From: Parelaphostrongylus tenuis
Taxonomy: Eukaryota > Nematoda > Chromadorea > Rhabditida > Metastrongylidae
Length of the DNA: 64,000 nucleotides
Assembly: GCA_019055375.1 (NCBI GenBank)
Contig: JAHQIW010000348.1
Location: 1-64,000, forward strand
Direction: 5' to 3'
The position numbers and the translations under genes were made by a program. A model generated the notes under the pieces. That model saw only the letters and a program-made list of their open reading frames with translations, did no database searches and was not told where the DNA came from. This document shows, piece by piece, positions 50,101-63,821 of this stretch; positions within the stretch are counted from its first letter, which is position 1; every line of letters starts with the position of its first letter.

Positions 50101-51058
50101 AGGGCAAAAGGGACGCTTCTCGAGGTGAGTCGGGAGACCCAGGGTCCCTTTCCAGTAGCCACAGGGATACTGGGATTCCTGTCAATGTTCAAGAGGAGTC
50201 AGGCTCCGTCAAATTTTGAAGCAGTGAGCTCTGCGTGCCTCTCGAGGTGTCAGAGGCATGTGAGGCATTCCGTCGAAAGGAGTCGGGGACCTAGGGCTTT
50301 CTCTAGGGACTCCACAGGTGGTGCAGACATCCCTTCACCTTGTGAGATGAAAGACTAGACTGTATTCAAGCCACTGCAAGGAAACCCGGCCTCCTTTCGA
50401 GTCAGGGCTTCTCGGTGTATATGCCCATTGAGGCAGCAATCTCAGGGTCCCTCCCTCATACCTATTGCTGAGAGAAGCCTCCTCTTGAGGGGCTTGTGGA
50501 AAGGTGGCCTACGTCTTGAGTCTAAGCCAGGGAATCAGCTCTCATCTCGAGGCAATTTGGGGTACACGGAGCAGTCCTCGAGTTGCTCTGCTGAACTTGG
50601 TACTCCTCTAGACTTGGCCCGTTGTTCTCGGGGAACCTCTGGAGTTGCCTAAAGGGAGTCAAGCCTCAGGTCGTGTTTGATGGGGAACGGGGGATGGCTC
50701 TGGAGTCAATGCAGGGGAAGCGGGCCTCATCTCGAGTTGATTTGGGGCCCATGGAGCTCCTTCGCGATGCTGGTGTGACCTCAGGGTCCCTCTCTACTTG
50801 TGACAGTGTTTTTGCGGACTGTCTCGACATCCATCAAGCAAGTCGAGGCTCCTGACATGTTTCAGGGGGCTCACGGAATTGCTCTGCATGCAGTGCAGGG
50901 GAATCGGGCCTCATCTCGCTTGGAGGGGGAAGTCTCATGGTTTTTCTCGAGTTGCGGCGGGGACCTGGGGTACATTCTCGACTTACGGCGGGGATGGCCC
51001 TTCAACCCTCGTGTTTGTTCAACGAAGTCAGGACTCCTGTCGAGTTACGAGGGACACC
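47131..51058 (+). repeat. Consensus monomers M49-M52
   Basis: Four 982-bp copies with consensus alleles at all diagnostic sites. Confidence 0.87.
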
Positions 51059-52040
51059 TCAGGAGTCTCTTCGAGGCTTGGCAGGGCAAAAGGGACGCTT
51101 CTCGAGGTGAGTCGGGAGACCCAGGGTCCCTTTCCAGTAGCCACAGGGATACTGGGATTCCTGTCAATGTTCAAGAGGAGTCAGGCTCCGTCAAATTTTG
51201 AAGCAGTGAGCTCTGCGTGCCTCTCGAGGTGTCAGAGGCATGTGAGGCATTCCGTCGAAAGGAGTCGGGGACCTAGGGCTTTCTCTAGGGACTCCACAGG
51301 TGGTGCAGACATCCCTTCACCTTGTGAGATGAAAGACTAGACTGTATTCAAGCCACTGCAAGGAAACCCGGCCTCCTTTCGAGTCAGGGCTTCTCGGTGT
51401 ATATGCCCATTGAGGCAGCAATCTCAGGGTCCCTCCCTCATACCTATTGCTGAGAGAAGCCTCCTCTTGAGGGGCTTGTGGAAAGGTGGCCTACGTCTTG
51501 AGTCTAAGCCAGGGAATCAGCTCTCATCTCGAGGCAATTTGGGGTACACGGAGCAGTCCTCGAGTTGCTCTGCTGAACTTGGTACTCCTCTAGACTTGGC
51601 CCGTTGTTCTCGGGGAACCTCTGGAGTTGCCTAAAGGGAGTCAAGCCTCAGGTCGTGTTTGATGGGGAACGGGGGATGGCTCTGGAGTCAATGCAGGGGA
51701 AGCGGGCCTCATCTCGAGTTGATTTGGGGCCCATGGAGCTCCTTCGCGATGCTGGTGTGACCTCAGGGTCCCTCTCTACTTGTGACAGTGTTTTTGCGGA
51801 CTGTCTCGACATCCATCAAGCAAGTCGAGGCTCCTGACATGTTTCAGGGGGCTCACGGAATTGCTCTGCATGCAGTGCAGGGGAATCGGGCTTCATCTCG
51901 CTTGGAGGGGGAAGTCTCATGGTTTTTCTCGAGTTGCGGCGGGGACCTGGGGTACATTCTCGACTTACGGCGGGGATGGCCCTTCAACCCTCGTGTTTGT
52001 TCAACGAAGTCAGGACTCCTGTCGAGTTACGAGGGACACC
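51059..52040 (+). repeat. Variant monomer M53
   Basis: T834 (51892) is the only alternative allele. Unlike M30 and M31, it occurs here without T613. Confidence 0.87.
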
Positions 52041-53021
52041 TCAGGAGTCTCTTCGAGGCTTGGCAGGGCAAAAGGGACGCTTCTCGAGGTGAGTCGGGAG
52101 ACCCAGGGTCCCTTTCCAGTAGCCACAGGGATACTGGGATTCCTGTCAATGTTCAAGAGGAGTCAGGCTCCGTCAAATTTTGAAGCAGTGAGCTCTGCGT
52201 GCCTCTCGAGGTGTCAGAGGCATGTGAGGCATTCCGTCGAAAGGAGTCGGGGACCTAGGGCTTTCTCTAGGGACTCCACAGGTGGTGCAGACATCCCTTC
52301 ACCTTGTGAGATGAAAGACTAGACTGTATTCAAGCCACTGCAAGGAAACCCGGCCTCCTTTCGAGTCAGGGCTTCTCGGTGTATATGCCCATTGAGGCAG
52401 CAATCTCAGGGTCCCTCCCTCATACCTATTGCTGAGAGAAGCCTCCTCTTGAGGGGCTTGTGGAAAGGTGGCCTACGTCTTGAGTCTAAGCCAGGGAATC
52501 AGCTCTCATCTCGAGGCAATTTGGGGTACACGGAGCAGTCCTCGAGTTGCTCTGCTGAACTTGGTACTCCTCTAGACTTGGCCCGTTGTTCTCGGGGAAC
52601 CTCTGGAGTTGCCTAAAGGGAGTCAAGCCTCAGGTCGTGTTTGATGGGGAACGGGGATGGCTCTGGAGTCAATGCAGGGGAAGCGGGCCTCATCTCGAGT
52701 TGATTTGGGGCCCATGGAGCTCCTTCGCGATGCTGGTGTGACCTCAGGGTCCCTCTCTACTTGTGACAGTGTTTTTGCGGACTGTCTCGACATCCATCAA
52801 GCAAGTCGAGGCTCCTGACATGTTTCAGGGGGCTCACGGAATTGCTCTGCATGCAGTGCAGGGGAATCGGGCCTCATCTCGCTTGGAGGGGGAAGTCTCA
52901 TGGTTTTTCTCGAGTTGCGGCGGGGACCTGGGGTACATTCTCGACTTACGGCGGGGATGGCCCTTCAACCCTCGTGTTTGTTCAACGAAGTCAGGACTCC
53001 TGTCGAGTTACGAGGGACACC
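52041..53021 (+). repeat. Variant monomer M54 (981 bp)
   Basis: One G is lost from the phase 613-617 run at about 52652-52656. The rest is consensus. Confidence 0.87.
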
Positions 53022-54002
53022 TCAGGAGTCTCTTCGAGGCTTGGCAGGGCAAAAGGGACGCTTCTCGAGGTGAGTCGGGAGACCCAGGGTCCCTTTCCAG
53101 TAGCCACAGGGATACTGGGATTCCTGTCAATGTTCAAGAGGAGTCAGGCTCCGTCAAATTTTGAAGCAGTGAGCTCTGCGTGCCTCTCGAGGTGTCAGAG
53201 GCATGTGAGGCATTCCGTCGAAAGGAGTCGGGGACCTAGGGCTTTCTCTAGGGACTCCACAGGTGGTGCAGACATCCCTTCACCTTGTGAGATGAAAGAC
53301 TAGACTGTATTCAAGCCACTGCAAGGAAACCCGGCCTCCTTTCGAGTCAGGGCTTCTCGGTGTATATGCCCATTGAGGCAGCAATCTCAGGGTCCCTCCC
53401 TCATACCTATTGCTGAGAGAAGCCTCCTCTTGAGGGGCTTGTGGAAAGGTGGCCTACGTCTTGAGTCTAAGCCAGGGAATCAGCTCTCATCTCGAGGCAA
53501 TTTGGGGTACACGGAGCAGTCCTCGAGTTGCTCTGCTGAACTTGGTACTCCTCTAGACTTGGCCCGTTGTTCTCGGGGAACCTCTGGAGTTGCCTAAAGG
53601 GAGTCAAGCCTCAGGTCGTGTTTGATGGGGAACGGGGATGGCTCTGGAGTCAATGCAGGGGAAGCGGGCCTCATCTCGAGTTGATTTGGGGCCCATGGAG
53701 CTCCTTCGCGATGCTGGTGTGACCTCAGGGTCCCTCTCTACTTGTGACAGTGTTTTTGCGGACTGTCTCGACATCCATCAAGCAAGTCGAGGCTCCTGAC
53801 ATGTTTCAGGGGGCTCACGGAATTGCTCTGCATGCAGTGCAGGGGAATCGGGCTTCATCTCGCTTGGAGGGGGAAGTCTCATGGTTTTTCTCGAGTTGCG
53901 GCGGGGACCTGGGGTACATTCTCGACTTACGGCGGGGATGGCCCTTCAACCCTCGTGTTTGTTCAACGAAGTCAGGACTCCTGTCGAGTTACGAGGGACA
54001 CC
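53022..54002 (+). repeat. Variant monomer M55 (981 bp)
   Basis: One G is lost from the phase 613-617 run at about 53633-53637, and T834 (53854) is alternative. It combines the variants of its two upstream neighbours M53 and M54. Confidence 0.87.
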
Positions 54003-56948
54003 TCAGGAGTCTCTTCGAGGCTTGGCAGGGCAAAAGGGACGCTTCTCGAGGTGAGTCGGGAGACCCAGGGTCCCTTTCCAGTAGCCACAGGGATACTGGG
54101 ATTCCTGTCAATGTTCAAGAGGAGTCAGGCTCCGTCAAATTTTGAAGCAGTGAGCTCTGCGTGCCTCTCGAGGTGTCAGAGGCATGTGAGGCATTCCGTC
54201 GAAAGGAGTCGGGGACCTAGGGCTTTCTCTAGGGACTCCACAGGTGGTGCAGACATCCCTTCACCTTGTGAGATGAAAGACTAGACTGTATTCAAGCCAC
54301 TGCAAGGAAACCCGGCCTCCTTTCGAGTCAGGGCTTCTCGGTGTATATGCCCATTGAGGCAGCAATCTCAGGGTCCCTCCCTCATACCTATTGCTGAGAG
54401 AAGCCTCCTCTTGAGGGGCTTGTGGAAAGGTGGCCTACGTCTTGAGTCTAAGCCAGGGAATCAGCTCTCATCTCGAGGCAATTTGGGGTACACGGAGCAG
54501 TCCTCGAGTTGCTCTGCTGAACTTGGTACTCCTCTAGACTTGGCCCGTTGTTCTCGGGGAACCTCTGGAGTTGCCTAAAGGGAGTCAAGCCTCAGGTCGT
54601 GTTTGATGGGGAACGGGGGATGGCTCTGGAGTCAATGCAGGGGAAGCGGGCCTCATCTCGAGTTGATTTGGGGCCCATGGAGCTCCTTCGCGATGCTGGT
54701 GTGACCTCAGGGTCCCTCTCTACTTGTGACAGTGTTTTTGCGGACTGTCTCGACATCCATCAAGCAAGTCGAGGCTCCTGACATGTTTCAGGGGGCTCAC
54801 GGAATTGCTCTGCATGCAGTGCAGGGGAATCGGGCCTCATCTCGCTTGGAGGGGGAAGTCTCATGGTTTTTCTCGAGTTGCGGCGGGGACCTGGGGTACA
54901 TTCTCGACTTACGGCGGGGATGGCCCTTCAACCCTCGTGTTTGTTCAACGAAGTCAGGACTCCTGTCGAGTTACGAGGGACACCTCAGGAGTCTCTTCGA
55001 GGCTTGGCAGGGCAAAAGGGACGCTTCTCGAGGTGAGTCGGGAGACCCAGGGTCCCTTTCCAGTAGCCACAGGGATACTGGGATTCCTGTCAATGTTCAA
55101 GAGGAGTCAGGCTCCGTCAAATTTTGAAGCAGTGAGCTCTGCGTGCCTCTCGAGGTGTCAGAGGCATGTGAGGCATTCCGTCGAAAGGAGTCGGGGACCT
55201 AGGGCTTTCTCTAGGGACTCCACAGGTGGTGCAGACATCCCTTCACCTTGTGAGATGAAAGACTAGACTGTATTCAAGCCACTGCAAGGAAACCCGGCCT
55301 CCTTTCGAGTCAGGGCTTCTCGGTGTATATGCCCATTGAGGCAGCAATCTCAGGGTCCCTCCCTCATACCTATTGCTGAGAGAAGCCTCCTCTTGAGGGG
55401 CTTGTGGAAAGGTGGCCTACGTCTTGAGTCTAAGCCAGGGAATCAGCTCTCATCTCGAGGCAATTTGGGGTACACGGAGCAGTCCTCGAGTTGCTCTGCT
55501 GAACTTGGTACTCCTCTAGACTTGGCCCGTTGTTCTCGGGGAACCTCTGGAGTTGCCTAAAGGGAGTCAAGCCTCAGGTCGTGTTTGATGGGGAACGGGG
55601 GATGGCTCTGGAGTCAATGCAGGGGAAGCGGGCCTCATCTCGAGTTGATTTGGGGCCCATGGAGCTCCTTCGCGATGCTGGTGTGACCTCAGGGTCCCTC
55701 TCTACTTGTGACAGTGTTTTTGCGGACTGTCTCGACATCCATCAAGCAAGTCGAGGCTCCTGACATGTTTCAGGGGGCTCACGGAATTGCTCTGCATGCA
55801 GTGCAGGGGAATCGGGCCTCATCTCGCTTGGAGGGGGAAGTCTCATGGTTTTTCTCGAGTTGCGGCGGGGACCTGGGGTACATTCTCGACTTACGGCGGG
55901 GATGGCCCTTCAACCCTCGTGTTTGTTCAACGAAGTCAGGACTCCTGTCGAGTTACGAGGGACACCTCAGGAGTCTCTTCGAGGCTTGGCAGGGCAAAAG
56001 GGACGCTTCTCGAGGTGAGTCGGGAGACCCAGGGTCCCTTTCCAGTAGCCACAGGGATACTGGGATTCCTGTCAATGTTCAAGAGGAGTCAGGCTCCGTC
56101 AAATTTTGAAGCAGTGAGCTCTGCGTGCCTCTCGAGGTGTCAGAGGCATGTGAGGCATTCCGTCGAAAGGAGTCGGGGACCTAGGGCTTTCTCTAGGGAC
56201 TCCACAGGTGGTGCAGACATCCCTTCACCTTGTGAGATGAAAGACTAGACTGTATTCAAGCCACTGCAAGGAAACCCGGCCTCCTTTCGAGTCAGGGCTT
56301 CTCGGTGTATATGCCCATTGAGGCAGCAATCTCAGGGTCCCTCCCTCATACCTATTGCTGAGAGAAGCCTCCTCTTGAGGGGCTTGTGGAAAGGTGGCCT
56401 ACGTCTTGAGTCTAAGCCAGGGAATCAGCTCTCATCTCGAGGCAATTTGGGGTACACGGAGCAGTCCTCGAGTTGCTCTGCTGAACTTGGTACTCCTCTA
56501 GACTTGGCCCGTTGTTCTCGGGGAACCTCTGGAGTTGCCTAAAGGGAGTCAAGCCTCAGGTCGTGTTTGATGGGGAACGGGGGATGGCTCTGGAGTCAAT
56601 GCAGGGGAAGCGGGCCTCATCTCGAGTTGATTTGGGGCCCATGGAGCTCCTTCGCGATGCTGGTGTGACCTCAGGGTCCCTCTCTACTTGTGACAGTGTT
56701 TTTGCGGACTGTCTCGACATCCATCAAGCAAGTCGAGGCTCCTGACATGTTTCAGGGGGCTCACGGAATTGCTCTGCATGCAGTGCAGGGGAATCGGGCC
56801 TCATCTCGCTTGGAGGGGGAAGTCTCATGGTTTTTCTCGAGTTGCGGCGGGGACCTGGGGTACATTCTCGACTTACGGCGGGGATGGCCCTTCAACCCTC
56901 GTGTTTGTTCAACGAAGTCAGGACTCCTGTCGAGTTACGAGGGACACC
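54003..56948 (+). repeat. Consensus monomers M56-M58
   Basis: Three 982-bp copies with consensus alleles at all diagnostic sites. Confidence 0.87.
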
Positions 56949-57930
56949 TCAGGAGTCTCTTCGAGGCTTGGCAGGGCAAAAGGGACGCTTCTCGAGGTGA
57001 GTCGGGAGACCCAGGGTCCCTTTCCAGTAGCCACAGGGATACTGGGATTCCTGTCAATGTTCAAGAGGAGTCAGGCTCCGTCAAATTTTGAAGCAGTGAG
57101 CTCTGCGTGCCTCTCGGGGTGTCAGAGGCATGTGAGGCATTCCGTCGAAAGGAGTCGGGGACCTAGGGCTTTCTCTAGGGACTCCACAGGTGGTGCAGAC
57201 ATCCCTTCACCTTGTGAGATGAAAGACTAGACTGTATTCAAGCCACTGCAAGGAAACCCGGCCTCCTTTCGAGTCAGGGCTTCTCGGTGTATATGCCCAT
57301 TGAGGCAGCAATCTCAGGGTCCCTCCCTCATACCTATTGCTGAGAGAAGCCTCCTCTTGAGGGGCTTGTGGAAAGGTGGCCTACGTCTTGAGTCTAAGCC
57401 AGGGAATCAGCTCTCATCTCGAGGCAATTTGGGGTACACGGAGCAGTCCTCGAGTTGCTCTGCTGAACTTGGTACTCCTCTAGACTTGGCCCGTTGTTCT
57501 CGGGGAACCTCTGGAGTTGCCTAAAGGGAGTCAAGCCTCAGGTCGTGTTTGATGGGGAACGGGGGATGGCTCTGGAGTCAATGCAGGGGAAGCGGGCCTC
57601 ATCTCGAGTTGATTTGGGGCCCATGGAGCTCCTTCGCGATGCTGGTGTGACCTCAGGGTCCCTCTCTACTTGTGACAGTGTTTTTGCGGACTGTCTCGAC
57701 ATCCATCAAGCAAGTCGAGGCTCCTGACATGTTTCAGGGGGCTCACGGAATTGCTCTGCATGCAGTGCAGGGGAATCGGGCCTCATCTCGCTTGGAGGGG
57801 GAAGTCTCATGGTTTTTCTCGAGTTGCGGCGGGGACCTGGGGTACATTCTCGACTTACGGCGGGGATGGCCCTTCAACCCTCGTGTTTGTTCAACGAAGT
57901 CAGGACTCCTGTCGAGTTACGAGGGACACC
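56949..57930 (+). repeat. Variant monomer M59
   Basis: G169 (57117) is the only alternative allele. Confidence 0.87.
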
Positions 57931-58911
57931 TCAGGAGTCTCTTCGAGGCTTGGCAGGGCAAAAGGGACGCTTCTCGAGGTGAGTCGGGAGACCCAGGGTC
58001 CCTTTCCAGTAGCCACAGGGATACTGGGATTCCTGTCAATGTTCAAGAGGAGTCAGGCTCCGTCAAATTTTGAAGCAGTGAGCTCTGCGTGCCTCTCGGG
58101 TGTCAGAGGCATGTGAGGCATTCCGTCGAAAGGAGTCGGGGACCTAGGGCTTTCTCTAGGGACTCCACAGGTGGTGCAGACATCCCTTCACCTTGTGAGA
58201 TGAAAGACTAGACTGTATTCAAGCCACTGCAAGGAAACCCGGCCTCCTTTCGAGTCAGGGCTTCTCGGTGTATATGCCCATTGAGGCAGCAATCTCAGGG
58301 TCCCTCCCTCATACCTATTGCTGAGAGAAGCCTCCTCTTGAGGGGCTTGTGGAAAGGTGGCCTACGTCTTGAGTCTAAGCCAGGGAATCAGCTCTCATCT
58401 CGAGGCAATTTGGGGTACACGGAGCAGTCCTCGAGTTGCTCTGCTGAACTTGGTACTCCTCTAGACTTGGCCCGTTGTTCTCGGGGAACCTCTGGAGTTG
58501 CCTAAAGGGAGTCAAGCCTCAGGTCGTGTTTGATGGGGAACTGGGGATGGCTCTGGAGTCAATGCAGGGGAAGCGGGCCTCATCTCGAGTTGATTTGGGG
58601 CCCATGGAGCTCCTTCGCGATGCTGGTGTGACCTCAGGGTCCCTCTCTACTTGTGACAGTGTTTTTGCGGACTGTCTCGACATCCATCAAGCAAGTCGAG
58701 GCTCCTGACATGTTTCAGGGGGCTCACGGAATTGCTCTGCATGCAGTGCAGGGGAATCGGGCCTCATCTCGCTTGGAGGGGGAAGTCTCATGGTTTTTCT
58801 CGAGTTGCGGCGGGGACCTGGGGTACATTCTCGACTTACGGCGGGGATGGCCCTTCAACCCTCGTGTTTGTTCAACGAAGTCAGGAGTCCTGTCGAGTTA
58901 CGAGGGACACC
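57931..58911 (+). repeat. Variant monomer M60 (981 bp)
   Basis: Phase 167-171 reads cgggt (58097-58101) where the consensus has cgaggt. This fits a G169 copy that then lost one G, or a direct loss of the A. T613 (58542) and G958 (58887) are also alternative. Confidence 0.87.
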
Positions 58912-59893
58912 TCAGGAGTCTCTTCGAGGCTTGGCAGGGCAAAAGGGACGCTTCTCGAGGTGAGTCGGGAGACCCAGGGTCCCTTTCCAGTAGCCACAGG
59001 GATACTGGGATTCCTGTCAATGTTCAAGAGGAGTCAGGCTCCGTCAAATTTTGAAGCAGTGAGCTCTGCGTGCCTCTCGAGGTGTCAGAGGCATGTGAGG
59101 CATTCCGTCGAAAGGAGTCGGGGACCTAGGGCTTTCTCTAGGGACTCCACAGGTGGTGCAGACATCCCTTCACCTTGTGAGATGAAAGACTAGACTGTAT
59201 TCAAGCCACTGCAAGGAAACCCGGCCTCCTTTCGAGTCAGGGCTTCTCGGTGTATATGCCCATTGAGGCAGCAATCTCAGGGTCCCTCCCTCATACCTAT
59301 TGCTGAGAGAAGCCTCCTCTTGAGGGGCTTGTGGAAAGGTGGCCTACGTCTTGAGTCTAAGCCAGGGAATCAGCTCTCATCTCGAGGCAATTTGGGGTAC
59401 ACGGAGCAGTCCTCGAGTTGCTCTGCTGAACTTGGTACTCCTCTAGACTTGGCCCGTTGTTCTCGGGGAACCTCTGGAGTTGCCTAAAGGGAGTCAAGCC
59501 TCAGGTCGTGTTTGATGGGGAACGGGGGATGGCTCTGGAGTCAATGCAGGGGAAGCGGGCCTCATCTCGAGTTGATTTGGGGCCCATGGAGCTCCTTCGC
59601 GATGCTGGTGTGACCTCAGGGTCCCTCTCTACTTGTGACAGTGTTTTTGCGGACTGTCTCGACATCCATCAAGCAAGTCGAGGCTCCTGACATGTTTCAG
59701 GGGGCTCACGGAATTGCTCTGCATGCAGTGCAGGGGAATCGGGCCTCATCTCGCTTGGAGGGGGAAGTCTCATGGTTTTTCTCGAGTTGCGGCGGGGACC
59801 TGGGGTACATTCTCGACTTACGGCGGGGATGGCCCTTCAACCCTCGTGTTTGTTCAACGAAGTCAGGACTCCTGTCGAGTTACGAGGGACACC
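58912..59893 (+). repeat. Consensus monomer M61
   Basis: Full length, with consensus alleles at all diagnostic sites. Confidence 0.87.
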
Positions 59894-60875
59894 TCAGGAG
59901 TCTCTTCGAGGCTTGGCAGGGCAAAAGGGACGCTTCTCGAGGTGAGTCGGGAGACCCAGGGTCCCTTTCCAGTAGCCACAGGGATACTGGGATTCCTGTC
60001 AATGTTCAAGAGGAGTCAGGCTCCGTCAAATTTTGAAGCAGTGAGCTCTGCGTGCCTCTCGAGGTGTCAGAGGCATGTGAGGCATTCCGTCGAAAGGAGT
60101 CGGGGACCTAGGGCTTTCTCTAGGGACTCCACAGGTGGTGCAGACATCCCTTCACCTTGTGAGATGAAAGACTAGACTGTATTCAAGCCACTGCAAGGAA
60201 ACCCGGCCTCCTTTCGAGTCAGGGCTTCTCGGTGTATATGCCCATTGAGGCAGCAATCTCAGGGTCCCTCCCTCATACCTATTGCTGAGAGAAGCCTCCT
60301 CTTGAGGGGCTTGTGGAAAGGTGGCCTACGTCTTGAGTCTAAGCCAGGGAATCAGCTCTCATCTCGAGGCAATTTGGGGTACACGGAGCAGTCCTCGAGT
60401 TGCTCTGCTGAACTTGGTACTCGTCTAGACTTGGCCCGTTGTTCTCCGGGAACCTCTGGAGTTGCCTAAAGGGAGTCAAGCCTCAGGTCGTGTTTGATGG
60501 GGAACTGGGGATGGCTCTGGAGTCAATGCAGGGGAAGCGGGCCTCATCTCGAGTTGATTTGGGGCCCATGGAGCTCCTTCGCGATGCTGGTGTGACCTCA
60601 GGGTCCCTCTCTACTTGTGACAGTGTTTTTGCGGACTGTCTCGACATCCATCAAGCAAGTCGAGGCTCCTGACATGTTTCAGGGGGCTCACGGAATTGCT
60701 CTGCATGCAGTGCAGGGGAATCGGGCCTCATCTCGCTTGGAGGGGGAAGTCTCATGGTTTTTCTCGAGTTGCGGCGGGGACCTGGGGTACATTCTCGACT
60801 TACGGCGGGGATGGCCCTTCAACCCTCGTGTTTGTTCAACGAAGTCAGGACTCCTGTCGAGTTACGAGGGACACC
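59894..60875 (+). repeat. Variant monomer M62
   Basis: G530 (60423), C554 (60447) and T613 (60506), with consensus 863 and 958. This is the M16/M24 haplotype, 37 kb away from M24 and isolated among consensus copies. Confidence 0.87.
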
Positions 60876-63821
60876 TCAGGAGTCTCTTCGAGGCTTGGCA
60901 GGGCAAAAGGGACGCTTCTCGAGGTGAGTCGGGAGACCCAGGGTCCCTTTCCAGTAGCCACAGGGATACTGGGATTCCTGTCAATGTTCAAGAGGAGTCA
61001 GGCTCCGTCAAATTTTGAAGCAGTGAGCTCTGCGTGCCTCTCGAGGTGTCAGAGGCATGTGAGGCATTCCGTCGAAAGGAGTCGGGGACCTAGGGCTTTC
61101 TCTAGGGACTCCACAGGTGGTGCAGACATCCCTTCACCTTGTGAGATGAAAGACTAGACTGTATTCAAGCCACTGCAAGGAAACCCGGCCTCCTTTCGAG
61201 TCAGGGCTTCTCGGTGTATATGCCCATTGAGGCAGCAATCTCAGGGTCCCTCCCTCATACCTATTGCTGAGAGAAGCCTCCTCTTGAGGGGCTTGTGGAA
61301 AGGTGGCCTACGTCTTGAGTCTAAGCCAGGGAATCAGCTCTCATCTCGAGGCAATTTGGGGTACACGGAGCAGTCCTCGAGTTGCTCTGCTGAACTTGGT
61401 ACTCCTCTAGACTTGGCCCGTTGTTCTCGGGGAACCTCTGGAGTTGCCTAAAGGGAGTCAAGCCTCAGGTCGTGTTTGATGGGGAACGGGGGATGGCTCT
61501 GGAGTCAATGCAGGGGAAGCGGGCCTCATCTCGAGTTGATTTGGGGCCCATGGAGCTCCTTCGCGATGCTGGTGTGACCTCAGGGTCCCTCTCTACTTGT
61601 GACAGTGTTTTTGCGGACTGTCTCGACATCCATCAAGCAAGTCGAGGCTCCTGACATGTTTCAGGGGGCTCACGGAATTGCTCTGCATGCAGTGCAGGGG
61701 AATCGGGCCTCATCTCGCTTGGAGGGGGAAGTCTCATGGTTTTTCTCGAGTTGCGGCGGGGACCTGGGGTACATTCTCGACTTACGGCGGGGATGGCCCT
61801 TCAACCCTCGTGTTTGTTCAACGAAGTCAGGACTCCTGTCGAGTTACGAGGGACACCTCAGGAGTCTCTTCGAGGCTTGGCAGGGCAAAAGGGACGCTTC
61901 TCGAGGTGAGTCGGGAGACCCAGGGTCCCTTTCCAGTAGCCACAGGGATACTGGGATTCCTGTCAATGTTCAAGAGGAGTCAGGCTCCGTCAAATTTTGA
62001 AGCAGTGAGCTCTGCGTGCCTCTCGAGGTGTCAGAGGCATGTGAGGCATTCCGTCGAAAGGAGTCGGGGACCTAGGGCTTTCTCTAGGGACTCCACAGGT
62101 GGTGCAGACATCCCTTCACCTTGTGAGATGAAAGACTAGACTGTATTCAAGCCACTGCAAGGAAACCCGGCCTCCTTTCGAGTCAGGGCTTCTCGGTGTA
62201 TATGCCCATTGAGGCAGCAATCTCAGGGTCCCTCCCTCATACCTATTGCTGAGAGAAGCCTCCTCTTGAGGGGCTTGTGGAAAGGTGGCCTACGTCTTGA
62301 GTCTAAGCCAGGGAATCAGCTCTCATCTCGAGGCAATTTGGGGTACACGGAGCAGTCCTCGAGTTGCTCTGCTGAACTTGGTACTCCTCTAGACTTGGCC
62401 CGTTGTTCTCGGGGAACCTCTGGAGTTGCCTAAAGGGAGTCAAGCCTCAGGTCGTGTTTGATGGGGAACGGGGGATGGCTCTGGAGTCAATGCAGGGGAA
62501 GCGGGCCTCATCTCGAGTTGATTTGGGGCCCATGGAGCTCCTTCGCGATGCTGGTGTGACCTCAGGGTCCCTCTCTACTTGTGACAGTGTTTTTGCGGAC
62601 TGTCTCGACATCCATCAAGCAAGTCGAGGCTCCTGACATGTTTCAGGGGGCTCACGGAATTGCTCTGCATGCAGTGCAGGGGAATCGGGCCTCATCTCGC
62701 TTGGAGGGGGAAGTCTCATGGTTTTTCTCGAGTTGCGGCGGGGACCTGGGGTACATTCTCGACTTACGGCGGGGATGGCCCTTCAACCCTCGTGTTTGTT
62801 CAACGAAGTCAGGACTCCTGTCGAGTTACGAGGGACACCTCAGGAGTCTCTTCGAGGCTTGGCAGGGCAAAAGGGACGCTTCTCGAGGTGAGTCGGGAGA
62901 CCCAGGGTCCCTTTCCAGTAGCCACAGGGATACTGGGATTCCTGTCAATGTTCAAGAGGAGTCAGGCTCCGTCAAATTTTGAAGCAGTGAGCTCTGCGTG
63001 CCTCTCGAGGTGTCAGAGGCATGTGAGGCATTCCGTCGAAAGGAGTCGGGGACCTAGGGCTTTCTCTAGGGACTCCACAGGTGGTGCAGACATCCCTTCA
63101 CCTTGTGAGATGAAAGACTAGACTGTATTCAAGCCACTGCAAGGAAACCCGGCCTCCTTTCGAGTCAGGGCTTCTCGGTGTATATGCCCATTGAGGCAGC
63201 AATCTCAGGGTCCCTCCCTCATACCTATTGCTGAGAGAAGCCTCCTCTTGAGGGGCTTGTGGAAAGGTGGCCTACGTCTTGAGTCTAAGCCAGGGAATCA
63301 GCTCTCATCTCGAGGCAATTTGGGGTACACGGAGCAGTCCTCGAGTTGCTCTGCTGAACTTGGTACTCCTCTAGACTTGGCCCGTTGTTCTCGGGGAACC
63401 TCTGGAGTTGCCTAAAGGGAGTCAAGCCTCAGGTCGTGTTTGATGGGGAACGGGGGATGGCTCTGGAGTCAATGCAGGGGAAGCGGGCCTCATCTCGAGT
63501 TGATTTGGGGCCCATGGAGCTCCTTCGCGATGCTGGTGTGACCTCAGGGTCCCTCTCTACTTGTGACAGTGTTTTTGCGGACTGTCTCGACATCCATCAA
63601 GCAAGTCGAGGCTCCTGACATGTTTCAGGGGGCTCACGGAATTGCTCTGCATGCAGTGCAGGGGAATCGGGCCTCATCTCGCTTGGAGGGGGAAGTCTCA
63701 TGGTTTTTCTCGAGTTGCGGCGGGGACCTGGGGTACATTCTCGACTTACGGCGGGGATGGCCCTTCAACCCTCGTGTTTGTTCAACGAAGTCAGGACTCC
63801 TGTCGAGTTACGAGGGACACC
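60876..63821 (+). repeat. Consensus monomers M63-M65
   Basis: Three 982-bp copies with consensus alleles at all diagnostic sites. Confidence 0.87.
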
